Assembly: GCF_002994745.2 (NCBI RefSeq)
Contig: NC_037094.1
Coordinates: forward strand, 13,453,001 to 13,517,000
Reading direction: 5' to 3'
DNA: 64,000 nucleotides
DNA from: Rosa chinensis
Taxonomy: Eukaryota; Streptophyta; Magnoliopsida; Rosales; Rosaceae
Below, in pieces: positions 9,966 to 22,794 of this stretch. The notes under the pieces were generated by a model. It was not told the origin of the DNA and made no database searches. It worked only from the letters and a program-made list of their open reading frames with translations. The stretch's first letter is position 1, and every line of letters begins with the position of its first letter. A program made the translations under genes and the position numbers.

Positions 9966-12841
9966 TCAACATAACAATAGCAAAGATTCATGCAGAGACT
10001 TCACCTGAGGTGTACTGAAGTTGGTGAAAGTGTCAGGTCCACGCAGCAGAACGGCTGCTTTGTCGTACACCATAGCTGCATCCTCAGCCGTATCAAATGT
10101 ACCCAACCAGAGCCGTCTACCACTATGAGGCTCTCTAATCTCTGCTGCCCATTTTCCCCATGGTCTCTGCCTCACTCCTAGGAACTTGTTCTTGGTTGCC
10201 TGTGCCTTCACACCGCGGAACTTCTTCCAGGTTGTCTGTGCCTTCAACGTTCGGCAAGTAGCTGGAAGTCCAGATTTTCCACCTGTCTTCTTCCGCCACA
10301 TCCTTGTTGTCCTGCTCCTCCAAACACCACTATCAGTTTTTGTGGAGGAGGACTCGATCATAATCTCATTGATGAACTTCTTGACTCGGTGACTAGTGGC
10401 CAAGGGCTCAGCCTCTTCATCGCTGGAGGACTCTGTTGCATCACCATCCGTGACAGATATCCGTACAAGTCTTGGCTTGATCGACTTAGTCTCCATCTGA
10501 GTGTGCTGGTCTACCTAGTAAGTGAAATTCATATTAGTTTGGTGTTTGAGCATCAATATCATCTAGCATAACATGTAAAGAGGAGATTCAGATATGAGCA
10601 AAAATAACAAAAGGAAACACGTACTTCAGTATTTCCACCTCCATCAATCAAACCACCAATACTTTGTTCCAAACTGCACGTGATAAGATCAAAATTTTGT
10701 TTGGTTATTTTACCGAAACCATCATAGAACTAAGTGCTAACTACTTAATTGCGAATTCTACTCCACTCACCTCTTTGATGCCTCTAGGACTAGATTCCCA
10801 GCATCACCCTTGAGACCATCATCTCTAACTGGTACTGGACGCCCATGCAATCCCTTTTTTAACTTTAACTTGACCTTTAACTTCTCTGTTAGATCTTGGC
10901 CCATATTGTCCAATTTTTTAGAATGCTTTTCATGTGCTTGAAGAAAGCTGCATGTGATTGTACGATCAAACTTTAGTTTTGTTGCATTTAGTAACAAAAT
11001 CATAGAACACTTAAAACTGATAATTGTGAAGAATCTTACGCATTCTGGATGAAGGTCAGCCTCCAACATGGGAAAAAAAGAAAAAGAAAGATGGGGACAG
11101 AACCAAAAAGAATTAACATTCTCCACACACCTCTTTGATGCCTCAAGGACTACGTGCCTAGCATCATCCTTGGGACTGTCACATCCAAATGATACTGCAT
11201 TCCAATCCAAAGCTTTTGATTTGTTAGTTACATCTTGGCCCCTATTGGCCAATGTTTTAGATCGCTTTTTCTGTGCTTGACGAAAACTGCATGTATTATA
11301 AGATCAAAAATTTCAGTCTGGTTACATTTAGAACTAACTGCTGAGTTGGGAATAGTCTCAACTTGGGCTCTAAAGTCTCCAACATGAACAAACAAAAACC
11401 AAGAGAAGCAGAGGACAATAGAATAACTTTAGCTCCAGATACCTCTTTGGAAGTTCAAGGACTAGGTGCCTAGCATCACCCTTGCGACTATCCAATCCAA
11501 CTGGTACTGGAGACCCATTGTGGCCCGTATTATCAAACATTTCGGCATGCTTTTCCGGAGCTTGGAGAAAACTGCAACTGATCATAAAATCAACATTTAG
11601 TATGGTTATACTAGCGCCCAGCTGCAGACATATGTTAGGGAGAGGGTCCAGACCGCTGCCAGTTTTGAATAGCTTCTTTAATTATTAATGCTATATATAC
11701 TATATTTGAACCCCTCCTATATTTAATCTTTACTTTCTCTTTTAATACGGTACATGACTTCCTTAATCTTTCCTTTTGTATTGGGTTTATATTTAATATT
11801 TTTAAGCATCCTTTTGGGAATGATATGTATCAAACATTGAATTCTTATCCGGCAAGACCTACAATATGGTTGTAAAAAGACATTAACTACTGTTAGTTTG
11901 TTCATTTATATACTTCAATTTATGTATTTGGATGACCCAAAAAAAAAAAAAAAAAAAAAACTCTTAATCCTGGTTCTGCCCCTGTTAGTGCCCCACACAT
12001 AAGGGTTATCCCAATGAGAGAAAGAAAGGGGGGAAAAAAGGAAAAGAGGAAGAGAAGATATATGGAGCAGAGCAACATATAATAATTTTAGCTCCAGATA
12101 CCTCTTCGATGCTTCAAGGACTGGGTGTGTAGCATCACCCTTGGGACTGTCCAATCCAACTGGTACTGCACGTCCATCTTGGCCCGTACCGTCCAATGTT
12201 TTAGCATGCTTTTCCGGTGCTTGAAGAAAACTGCCCCTGTTCATGAGATCCAACATTTAGTATCGTTACAATTGGCCCAAATTGAGTGGGGAAGGAAAAA
12301 AAGATGAAGATAATTATACAGTGAGCAGAGGCAAATAAAATGAATTTAGCTCCACACACCTCCTTGATGCTTCAAGAACTACCTGTCTAGCATCATCCTT
12401 GGGACTCTCATATCCCAGTGATCGCATTTCCATTCGCTTTAACTTGAACTTTAACCTATTTGTTACATCTTGGCCCAAACTGACAAATGGTCTGGATAGC
12501 TTTTCCTGTGCTTGAAAACTGCACCTGGTCATAAGATCAAAATTTAGTTTGGTTACATTTAGGCACAACATCATAGAACTAACAGGAAGCTGCTGGGGTG
12601 GCTAATAATCTCAACTTTTGTTCTGTATAGAGGTTAGCCGTTAGCCTCCAATGTGGAAAGGGAAAGAAGAAACAATATATCGGGGCAAGAATCAAATAGA
12701 ATACTTTAGCTCCATAAGAGTCGCAGACCTTTTTGATGATCCAAGGACTACGTGCCCAGCATCACTGTTAGGACTCCCATATCCAACTGGTACTGCCTGC
12801 CCATTCATTCCCTTTAACTGCTTGATTATATCTTGGCCCAT
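9966..12841 (-). CDS. Chimeric CRF-type AP2/ERF transcription factor with tandem N-terminal exon repeats
   Basis: Eight exons join without a frame break: 12841-12729, 12518-12360, 12230-12102, 11571-11443, 11286-11131, 10947-10771, 10673-10625 and 10514-9966, giving 486 aa. Exons 2-6 are symmetrical (phase 2-2) and encode variants of one unit, for example [20 protein letters not shown] followed by [12 protein letters not shown] and VLEASKR. Exon 1 carries only the second half of that unit, after its ATG. Exon 7 ([17 protein letters not shown]) ends in phase 0. The last exon encodes a CRF motif ([20 protein letters not shown], then RVKKFINEI; about residues 318-356) and an AP2/ERF DNA-binding domain ([20 protein letters not shown] to RGPDTFTNF; about 414-470), as in cytokinin response factors, which act in the nucleus. 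The protein stops 16 residues after that, whereas CRFs normally continue much further. A 12-aa duplication ([22 protein letters not shown]) abuts the AP2 start. The N-terminal unit is not a family I know. An ATG at 10496 would give a plain 176-aa CRF instead. Confidence 0.7.
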
Positions 12842-13955
12842 ATTCTCCAATGTGCTGGAATAAACCGTCACGAACTGTGCTCGAAGTCAAGTTAATCTTC
12901 AATTACTCTTCGCAACTGCATACGTAAAACGTAATACAGTTGAGTTTAGTTATTACAATGTAAAAGTTAACAAATAAAACTTCAACGGCGGATGATTTTT
13001 TTAGGCAAAATACAGTCTGTCAATGACTGAAACAAAGTTTCCAAATTTTCACAACTCCGAATATGCTCATTAACAAAGTTAATACATGCCAAACATTTAC
13101 AATGTAAAGGTTAACAAACCAAACTTCAACGGTAAACGATTTTCGAAGACAAAATACAGTTTGTGTCAACAAATTTTCCAAATATTTGCAACTCCGACTA
13201 TGCTCAAATTAACCATATTGATACATGTCGAATATTGATCTTTGTCCAAAGAAGCTTCATCATCAACATTTCCATCGACACATGCAAACATCACAAAAAC
13301 ACAATTTCCCTTTTAACCTCCACAATTCATCATCCACTAGTTTAAATTTACCGCCTAACAGTCAATCAAACATAATTAATAACCATCCGGATTGAACATA
13401 ACCTCATAAGTGTAACCCTCAAACTTTCAATTCATCAATTCATATATGTGCTTTCTCATCTCAAAACCAACACAGACTTAAAAATCAGCTTCGCAATCAA
13501 TAAAACTCCCGTTTCTAAATTCTGATCATAAACATTCATATCCAAACATTTAACAGAAACCTGAGGACAAATTTTACATTACCTGAAGCGAAACCTTCCG
13601 AAAGCAGCAGAAACGAAACCCTAACCCTAGCGCTTCACCGGTACCGCCTTTACTACCTCGCCTGAAAAATTCTGGAAATTCAGTTGAGGTTTTCAGCAGA
13701 GAGAGAGAGAGAGATGGCAATTCAGTCGGAGAAAGGCAGCGAGACAACAGAGAGAAGCGGAGTTGAGCTGAGCTGAGAGCGGGGAAGATGATCGGTTAGG
13801 CAGAATTGTTCTGAGCCATAGAGCTTGAGGAAGGTGGGAGGGCTTTTTGGTAATTTCGACGCTGAAAGAGAGATTCTTCGGAAATATGAAATTTTGTGAG
13901 AGCGGTGGACTGAAGGTTTGAGGGAGAGAATTTGGAGGTCTGAATTTCAAAGGGC
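12842..13955 (-). promoter_or_regulatory. 5' leader, first intron and promoter of the CRF fusion gene
   Basis: An acceptor (ACGTATGCAG near 12914) precedes an untranslated stretch with an in-frame TGA before the ATG at 12841. A donor CTTCAG|GTAATG near 13580 would end a 5' untranslated exon containing GA-rich and AAACCCTA-type leader sequence (about 13580-13900). AAACCCTA motifs are common in leaders of plant genes. The exact transcription start cannot be seen. Confidence 0.45.
12955..13240. repeat. Imperfect tandem duplication of about 143 bp
   Basis: Two diverged copies, each starting TACAATGTAAA.GTTAACAAA and containing ACTTCAACGG and AAAATACAGT, at about 12955-13097 and 13099-13240. They lie in the leader intron of the CRF fusion gene. 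Confidence 0.65.
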
Positions 13956-15661
13956 GAGGTGGAATCGGGCATAGTTGTGCTGGAATGTTCGTTTAAAAGG
14001 ACAGGTGTCAGCAGGATAGACGTCGAGGCATGGAGGGAGGGGAGACACGGGTGTCAGAATAGTCATTTTTATTCGGGAATATTCCCTTCTCCTTTTTTTG
14101 CTAAATATGATCTGAGAAATTTTATGGTCCTGGATAATTTATATGGTTTCTTTTTCTTCTTCTTCTTCTTTTTTTTTTTGCTGAAAAAAGAAAGTTTTTT
14201 TTTTTTTTGTCTATATGAAGATTTCATGTAATAACTGTAGATAGCATTTAGACCACAACTGATTTTTTGAGAAAGGATTATAGACAAGTTATTCTGTTGC
14301 AGCCTTTCCATTTCAGTATTTTGAGGGTCTGAAGGTCTAAACAAATTTGACCCAATGTGACTTATGACTGAATTTTATATAAAGTAAGCCTACAAATTTT
14401 CAGTAAGAAAAAGATATTAGCCAAAATCAAGTTGATAAACGTGAGATTGCAACACCGGTAATTAATTACACGGATAATTTAATTCATGAATGTAAAATAC
14501 CGCTAGACTACAAATTAGTTAGCAAAGAGAGTTCTTTGATATAATGCCAATACATACCATTTGCATCATGTCATTTCAAATTGCATCACTCGTATTTTGC
14601 ACTGATCCTAATTATTTGTGTAAACACATTTTCTAGGGTTTGTGAATCAAGCGAAGATCAGCCTAAAATTAATACCTAAACAAGAGATGATGAGTTAAAA
14701 TCATGTCAAAACCCCCAACTTAAGTAACACTCGAGAATCCTGACATGCTGTTCTATCGAAAATATAACTAAAGAATTGTAATCCTTTCCAAAAATTCTAC
14801 AGATGGAAAATGTAAAAGCAGTGAAATGCTGTTGGCGTCCGGAGGTTATGAGAGGACTCTGACCAGCAGCACATAGATACAATCCTCGCATAACCACTTC
14901 AATTCTCTTCAATATCTATATTTTGAACTTTGTTTGTATCAACTTTCTGCCTGGGAAAAAAAAAATGCTTATATACAGCTTGAATCGTCCTGTCAACAAT
15001 GGCATCAAGATGAGCTGTATATGATTAGCCTTCCCTTTCTTTTATATATACTGCTAGGGATCAATATTTGTGAGGCAAATTATATCACACAGCTGTACAG
15101 ATTGCTCCTGAAATCAAAGATGTGTATTATAAAGAAAATCATTAAACTTGTCCATGTAAGTTTGAGAGTACACAGCCAAAGCAGAGAAAAAAAAATCATC
15201 TTAACGACTATTGTTTCTCTCTAGACTTCCCAATGTTCAACATGAATTTTCCACCAACAGGTTCTAAGATAGTGAAATGCAGCCATAACTTGTATTAATG
15301 AGTAATGACTTCAAGTGTCAGCAAACATCTGGACCGGTTTTTGGTTATGTACAAAGCTCAAAGAGGATAAGGTATAGTAGTAATCAGATAGACTCTGAAG
15401 AGGCATCGTATATATTCGGGGAGAGTCAACAATTCATTACTTGTTGAAGAGTCTAGAAGTTGACTATCTTTTATTTCATTCAAATTTAGGAGTTGACCCT
15501 AATTTCTTATAGCCTGTAATATGCAACTATATATATTATACATAATATTATATGCACAAAATGTCAAAATCCCTAGGCCAATTAAACCCCCCCCCCAAGC
15601 TCAACCCACCCGCAAACCCTTTTATGTTCCTTCTTTTCTTTTCTTTTCATGTGTGGAATAA
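13956..15661. other. Spacer between the HPGT gene 3' end and the CRF fusion promoter
   Basis: Includes T-rich and pyrimidine-rich runs near 14150-14210, a poly(C) run at about 15586-15596 just past the HPGT stop, and 3' flank (about 14.9-15.3 kb) that is repeated beside the decayed HPGT copy at 7.7-8.1 kb. No independent gene is supported. Confidence 0.5.
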
Positions 15662-16102
15662 TCATTCAGTTAGAGGACACAAACCTGGAGACCAGGAGTT
15701 GCAGCAAAACTTTCGGTCATCAATGTGCTTCACATCAAGCCCAATAAACCATGATCCAGCACTAACATCATCATGAGCATATGTATGAAGAATAGACCTG
15801 CAAGCCAACAGAAGACTATCACCTAAACCACACCAATCTTTGTGCTTTGCCTGCATTCAACATGATAGTATCAAAGAAAATATTAGAAGGGGGCAGAGGT
15901 ACCTATTTATTGATATAAACTGAGCTAATGCTCTAGAAATGGCATACATTTCACCAGATGCATGTCTAGGGTATCTGCATCAGACAAGGCAAGTAATTAT
16001 GAGCCAAAAGGAAAATTAAATCAAATGTTGGGAACTGAAGTAGCAAAGACAAGTGCTAAAAACCATTTGAACACAGATACCGTAAAATCACTTTGCCTAA
16101 AT

Positions 16103-16172
<70 letters not shown>

Positions 16173-18956
16173 CTCTATCAAGGCTACAGTCAAATATTTT
16201 TGGCTTACGATTTTGTGTCGCCAAATTTCCACCAGTCTGGTTCATACCACTTGTGTGTCCTGTTATTAAGACCACCCAAAAATTTAGGCCTAATTTAATT
16301 GTCTTTGTAACTATAAAAGCTTTCATCAAATAGACTATGTTCTGCACGCACGGTTCAGAGAAAACTTCGCCTGATTTCATGCACCCAATGTAGACACGAG
16401 GCTTATTCAAATAAGTAGTTAGTGTTGCTCCAAGGACATCTGCATCAGAAAGAAGGAAGTGCCAATGATTAGCATGCACTACCAGTCAAAACATCAGATG
16501 TTTTTCTCATGCTCCAATTGCCTCATGTTATTTGCTTACACCAGAATTTATCAATTATTCATGTTGTGTCCTGATTTATTCTGAAGGACTGCAGGACAAA
16601 CAATAACAGGTCTTTGCAGCAAAATTATTTTTGTAAAACAATTAGCATAATCAAATCTCTAAATTGCCTCAGACAATATTTTTTGTTTTGTCAAATATGA
16701 AACATGATTTCTTATACCAACATCTCTAATGCTACAGAAACTAATCAACTCAATTTGCAAAACACAAACAGGTGCAAACTATTACTGGGATAAAAGATAA
16801 AATGGTAAAGCCAAAATTCCCTGAAGTTATAATGTGTTCATTTAAAGTCATTTTCTTTCTTAATATTCTGCAGGTTGGATGTGAAAGTGTCTTGAACATC
16901 CAATTATCTACTTCATTACCAAGAAAATTATATTAGGTCAACATACCAATATTAATAAAAACATCATCATTGACCTTGACATAAAACTCAGCATCCCAGC
17001 TCTCTACAGCATGAATAAAGAATGATTTCATCTTTTTTGGACCCTCCTCATATGCCTCTACTTGACCATCCTGTAAAGCAAATGGAAGGTATCAATAATA
17101 CACAAAAATTTACTGTGGTAGTCATACGAAATATACATATGCATGAACTCATATGCCTAATTTTCTATATTCACATGCATACATGAAGTTGACTAGATGC
17201 TGACCTAGGATAGATAAGTTCATTAACATATAAACTTCAACTATAGCTCAAAGAGAATCTTGTACTCTTACGGAATTTAACTAGGTGAATCCAAATATAT
17301 TTGCTTCTGTAGTATCCAATACTTAAGACAACGACAATACAAACTTTATTTAACCAAAATAATACTGCTAGAAAGAATTCACCAAATGATTGAACATACA
17401 AGAACAATGAAGTCTTTGGTCTGCCTACTTTCACTGTCGATTTGCTTGTCCAAACTGTCTCCACGATTTGGGCTGCAAGACATACATACTTAGCTGAACA
17501 GAGAACTCTAGACAATTCCTGGTCATCATTCTAAATGATCGATATACAGACCTTCTTCCAATTACAAATTGCACAACGATGCCCTTTTCATCTGCCAATT
17601 TTTTCAATGCTGCACCTGTACATATTGTGTATATCTAGATTAATTAACAAGAGCTCATGGGATAACACAATCTGAAGGTAGCAATGGCAAAATTTGCATC
17701 AGTAATATCTAGATACAAATCTTCTAAGTAACAACTTCGGACATGCTAAAATAAAACCTATCAATCTTTAATCTTGATTTTGCAACAACATGTAAGCAAT
17801 GTAACTGAGATATTGATGTAACCTTAAACAGGATAACATCATAACAGAGACAAACTAAAAGCCATAAAAAAAAATGCAGATAATGTCTTTCACAAAATAC
17901 AACATAGTCAAAATCCTTATACCATGAAATTCCAAGAGTCCATTCCGACTAAAGAAGTGAATATCCATTCCTTTATTAATCAACCACCCCCCCCCCCCCC
18001 CCCCCAAAAAAAAAAAACATAAAGTCATAGACTGATCGCTATGCTATGCTATCAATTAAAAATGGCAACCACAAACGTATCAACTAGAAATTCAGCTGGA
18101 GTCTCTGAGACTATAAAATTAACAAGTGTCATTACATGATTTACATCTCATATCGTACGAGATGGACAGAAGAAGTAAACAATGAAATTTGGAAATTATT
18201 ACCAGTAGGCATCCACGCCTTACGAATTGCCTCCCTATTTTTATTGCGACCAAACGTTGTGAAAATTCCTACAACTGCTAGAAGCTTCTTCTTAGAATCA
18301 TCCTTCTCATTTTTCGACGAGCTCTTTGGAACAAACCCTTCTTTCCTTGCTGCAGCCAGTTCCATCTCTACGGCGGACAACTTCTTCTGTTGCTCCCTAG
18401 AAAACAGCGATCATCATTTACCACAGCAGTAAACCCGAGATCACAAACACTCAAAACACATGACTCCTTTTTACAGGACACCTTGGCTCAATTTACCTGC
18501 AAGCTATAATCTTAAGCGTATCGTCCACAGATATAGCAGAGCGACCCTGAAAATTGGAAAATGCTTCTGACTAGTTAATCATTTCTTAGTGGAAAATCAG
18601 CACCATTCTAAAATTCAATGTGGACTATTCCAAAACATATATTAAATTTAACAATGGCTAAGAATACCTGACTATTTCTTTTATCAATTTCCTTAATCAA
18701 ATAAACCCTATCTTCAGCATCCTGCCACAGACTGTCAATACCACACAAAAATCCATCAAAAACCAGATTTTTTTTTTTCCAAACGAATAAAAATTGAATC
18801 AAGAAGAGCATGAATTTGGAGCTCAAGAGTGAGGATTTTGACGACTCACCGGCCGGCGACGTAAATTACGGCCATGGTGGAGAGCATGGCGAGGAGGAGA
18901 GCTGAAATTCTCGACTGAAAAGACGATAGCCGGTTCTGCGATGGCCGGCCATGCAT
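15662..18956 (-). CDS. HPGT: Hydroxyproline O-galactosyltransferase-like (GT31, beta-1,3-galactosyltransferase family)
   Basis: Eleven exons with consistent phases encode 340 aa: 18956-18850, 18731-18668, 18546-18497, 18396-18203, 17615-17552, 17472-17400, 17070-16947, 16439-16352, 16259-16209, 15974-15903 and 15797-15662. Exon 1 supplies a short basic tail and one membrane anchor ([20 protein letters not shown]), a type II Golgi topology. A DUF4094-like stem follows ([44 protein letters not shown]). The GT31 domain spans about residues 110-330, with [19 protein letters not shown], the metal-binding DxD-type motif VKVNDDV near residue 218, [37 protein letters not shown] and [17 protein letters not shown]. 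Length and motifs match HPGT enzymes, which add the first galactose to hydroxyproline of arabinogalactan proteins. All expected motifs are present, so it looks functional. It lies upstream of the CRF fusion gene on the same strand. Confidence 0.9.
16106..16170. repeat. (GA)n microsatellite
   Basis: About 32 perfect dinucleotide units in the intron between exons 9 and 10 of the HPGT gene. Confidence 0.95.
17987..18017. repeat. Homopolymer pair: poly(C) then poly(A)
   Basis: 19 C followed directly by 12 A, within the intron between HPGT exons 4 and 5. Length is prone to sequencing error. Confidence 0.8.
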
Positions 18957-19129
18957 GGTTCGAAGAAACGGAGAGAGCTTCTTCTTTCAGTTCAGGCGAG
19001 GCTTGGTGAATTTGAATGGGGAGTCGGATCTGAGAGGAGTCAGAGAGCTTGATCGAGGTGTGACTTTGAGCTTGAAGAAGGAGGTGGATGAATGACGAAG
19101 ACGTTGTAACTGAATTCAATTGCTCCAGT

Positions 19130-20550
19130 GTGTAACGGGAGAGGGCTTTTGGCAGTTTTTGGCAGATTAATAATTTAATATGCTCAGTAAAAAGTGGAAA
19201 GGAACCGAAATAAGGTAAAATATTGAAATGGAAATTTTATAGAGTTTGGATTTTGACCATGTGGAAAATGGAGACTTTATTGAATTACTATGTTGGTTTT
19301 CATTTTAATTAAATTTTGATCGGCCAGTAATTGTGAGGTTATTTTGTGCAGTTTGACTCACGAATCTTCAAATCAAATTAACAAATATTTATGGTATAAA
19401 AAATAGTGCTCTGTAATGAATAATTTTTTAAGTGTTTAATACGTATAAATGATCACAAGATTTATAATTTGTTATTTTGTTGTATACTTGATAAAAGTTA
19501 GTGAACTTCATACAACCCTCGTGATTATTTGTATCAATCAAAATGGACGTTTGTCAATAACAAAATGCTCCTTACAATGAACTTGTTATGTGTTTCATAC
19601 ACATAGACAACTAAAATGATCTATAGTTTGATTAATTTGTTTTATACTTGATATTCAAGAGTGACCTTCATACACCCTTCTACTTGTAAGTGATACACAA
19701 CAATATCAAGTGACTGACCCTCATGCTATGTGTGAATGAGAACACCTTTTGTTTTTTTCAGTCAAGAGAATGAGTAGCTTTAACAAGAAGAATCCAAAAT
19801 TCTTATGATGTCTATTTGAGGAATGTGCAAAAACCATAGTTATGATGTCTATTTGAGGAATGTGCAAAAACCATAGTTTTGACTATGGAAGAATGCTACT
19901 AAATCTTCCCACTAGTCAGGCTTAAAGAACTTTGGGTTGTCTTTGTGATTTTATTAAAACCAACTCCCCTTCTTCTCGTCTATTACTAGTTTGGCACGAG
20001 AAGTTTTTGGGATGATTTCCTAAGGGTGTTGATATCTTGGCAGTTGGCTCAATGGAGGCTATTACCTTGAACTTGTTATTGCCTTCAACCTCATCAAATA
20101 TCTCAAACAGATCATGCTCAAGCACAAATGATTTAATTGAAGAAATTAAATCAAAAATAGAACAAGGAGTTCAAAACTTCAAATTGTCATGCACCGTTAC
20201 GCCATATTAAACCTTAACCGCATAATTACATAATAGTTGACTCGTTAAATATAGATTCCTACATAAATTCTGTTTGATATTCATCTGCTCTCAAATTCAT
20301 AGTTTCATACATGTCTTTTTAAATAAAAATTACATCGTCGAACCAATTGACTCGTTAAATATTGATAATTTTATTTGATATTTACCTGCTCTTGAATTTA
20401 CATGTATTTTTTTTAATAAAATTACATTGTCGGACCAATTTTTCTTTTTCTTTTCCTTTTGTTATTTTTTTTTTAAATCTTTTGATATTTCATTAATGGC
20501 CTAAAAGTTAAAAAGATTAAAAAAAAAAAAACAAAAAAAACCTGCTGTCA
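19130..20550. other. AT-rich intergenic region with short tandem duplications
   Basis: A 37-bp unit beginning TTATGATGTCTATTTGAGG is repeated head to tail at 19803-19839 and 19840-19876. A diverged pair of about 120 bp sharing TTGACTCGTTAAATAT lies at about 20225-20430. No gene is supported. Confidence 0.55.
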
Positions 20551-20566
20551 TTGGTGAATCTCACAC

Positions 20567-20715
20567 GGTATAAAAACCGGTTGGACTCTTCTTGTTCTTG
20601 GCATACGGTTTCCCTTCACGACTCTCCGGAGAAACGAGAAAAGGCTCACAGTGACTCTCAGAGAAAAGAGATAGACTCCTCCTCCATCGATCTTCAACTC
20701 CCAATCTCAGCCACC
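20567..20715 (+). promoter_or_regulatory. TATA box and 5' leader of the V-ATPase E gene
   Basis: TATAAAAA at 20569-20576 lies about 145 bp upstream of the start codon. The pyrimidine- and purine-rich leader between them lacks in-frame obstacles. Typical plant core-promoter spacing. Confidence 0.55.
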
Positions 20716-22794
20716 ATGAACGACGCCGATGTCTCGAAGCAGATCCAGCAGATGGTGAGGTTCATTCGCCAAGAAGCCGAGGAAAAGGCCAACGAGATCT
20801 CCGTCTCCGCCGAAGAAGTACTTCCCCCAATTCCCCCAATTCTTACTTAGAGTTTCATCTTAATCTTGATCCAACAGCTCTGTATATTCATGCTCGAATC
20901 AAGGTTGCTTTTCTGATTGTTTGTCTGGGTGGCTGTGTTGGTTTTCGGCAGGAATTCAACATTGAGAAGTTGCAGCTGGTTGAGGCTGAGAAGAAGAAGA
21001 TCAGGCAAGAGTATGAGAAGAAAGAGAAGCAAGTCGAAGTCCGAAAGAAGATGTAAACTTGCTTAAACCTTCATGATTGTATTTGTGTTTTTATGATCTA
21101 GATGTATCTGATACTTAAACTGTTGGTGTTATGTTTATTACTGTTAGTGGCTGTTAGGTTGTGTGGAGTAGGTTAGTGAATTTGGAAACTTGGTTCTACT
21201 AATTTTGTTGATTTAGGAAAATTAGCTTGGAAGAGTTGAAAGCAACTCATTCATATGGAGAAATGCTATTTTCACAATCAGATGTGTATTTGGTACCGGT
21301 AAATTTGGATTTAGCCGTGGAAGTATAGATTGTTGTATTTCGATTGGGAAAAACATATTGGGGTGGCCTAAGGACTGAATGGAACCTAGAATAGAATTTT
21401 ACTGTGAACAGAACCTCGGATTGTGTCATTGTGATATCATGCTCAATTAAAATGGGTTCTAAAGTTCTGTGTGATTCATTTTGGTTGTTGGTGGAGGGGT
21501 TTGTGCGAATTGGACAGTTATGGGTAAGTAACGGGTTGTTTTATTGGCTTCTGCAGTGAGTATTCCATGCAGCTCAATGCTTCTCGTATTAAAGTTCTTC
21601 AAGCTCAAGATGATGTAGTCAATGCCATGAAGGATGCTGCATCCAAGGAGCTCCTGAATGTGAGCAAAGATCACCATGGGTATGCAAAGCTTCTGAAAGA
21701 TCTTATCATTCAGGTATGTATACCTGTTATTTCAACGTACATGACTAAGCAACTTGCCCAAACAGTTTTTATGTGCTAAATTGCTAGCAAGAATAAGTTT
21801 GTGGTTTGTTACATAATTGAACACATTTAATAGTTGATCCCAAAATACATTTGGTATTGTAAACTCATGTAACCTTCTTAAGATGGCAATTACTCAAGTT
21901 CAAAGTATTATTAATGGTGTTGTTTCATATCATTTCACTGAGTATGCTTGAAGCCCGAATGGTTTCTAATTTACTCCAACTTTTTGCATGCTTTCATGGA
22001 TAAATTGCTCATTTTTATTCTTACTGAAAACTCATGATTTTGCAGAGTTTGCTCAGGCTGAAAGAGCCTGCTGTTTTGTTGCGTTGTCGCAAAGATGACG
22101 TGCATCTGGTGGAGTCTGTTCTGGAAGCAGCAGCACAGGAATATGCAGAGAAAAGAGATGTTCATGCACCAGAGATTTTAGTTGACCATACTGTCTATCT
22201 TCCACCTGCTCCCACCCATTATAATCCCCATGTTAATTCCTGGTATGTTTCTTGGTCTGCCTTAATTTTGTACGAATTTATGGGGTTTCTAGCTGCAATT
22301 ATAGTATAACTAGGACTTTATGAGTTGAAACTAGCATTTCTCTTTATTTCCAATTATTTTTGAAGCATCTTGCAATTGGGACAGGATTGATGTGCGTGCT
22401 AATATCTAGCTTCTTAAACAATTCCTGTTCTGATTGAAAAAACATGAATGATAGAACTCACTGATGATTATTTTCAATTTTTCAGTTCTGGAGGTGTAGT
22501 CTTGGCTTCTCGAGATGGGAAGATCGTGTGTGAGAACACTCTCGATGCACGGTTGGATGTTGTATTCCGTAAAAAACTTCCTGAGGTATTTCTCTCGCAA
22601 ATTTGATTACTATCTTAACATTTCATCTAATGCCCGTCCTTATCATTGCATAGATGGCATGACTTGTACTGGTTTATGTGATCAGTCTCAGTGTTCAATG
22701 TTTGACTTATCATGTTTTCTGGAACGACACTACTGAGCTTTTGTTATTCTTTCTGCAGATCCGCAGAAGGCTCTTCGGTCAGGTTGTTGCATAA
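20716..22794 (+). CDS. VHA-E: V-type proton ATPase subunit E
   Basis: Six exons (20716-20817, 20952-21052, 21557-21713, 22046-22242, 22486-22585, 22759-22794) encode 230 aa, the usual length of plant VHA-E. The product begins MNDADVSKQIQQMVRFIRQE and has a long charged helix (EKLQLVEAEKKKIRQEYEKK, then KKIEYSMQLNASRIKVLQAQ) that forms part of the peripheral stalk with subunit G. The globular end includes LLRLKEPAVLLRCRKDD, then GGVVLASRDGKIVCENTLDA, and ends RRRLFGQVVA. It is a soluble V1-sector stator subunit of the pump that acidifies vacuole, Golgi and endosomes. All splice phases join without a gap and all key segments are present. The ATG has a good plant context (CCACCATGAA). Confidence 0.96.

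Noticed and set aside
13959..14344. Frames rich in Phe or Lys near 14.1 kb on both strands
   Set aside because: Translations of T-rich homopolymer and CTT runs downstream of the HPGT gene.
16021..16479. Minus-strand frame with a long Ser-Leu repeat
   Set aside because: It joins real HPGT exon 8 to intron sequence and a (GA)n microsatellite. The SLSLSL tract is the translated repeat, not protein.
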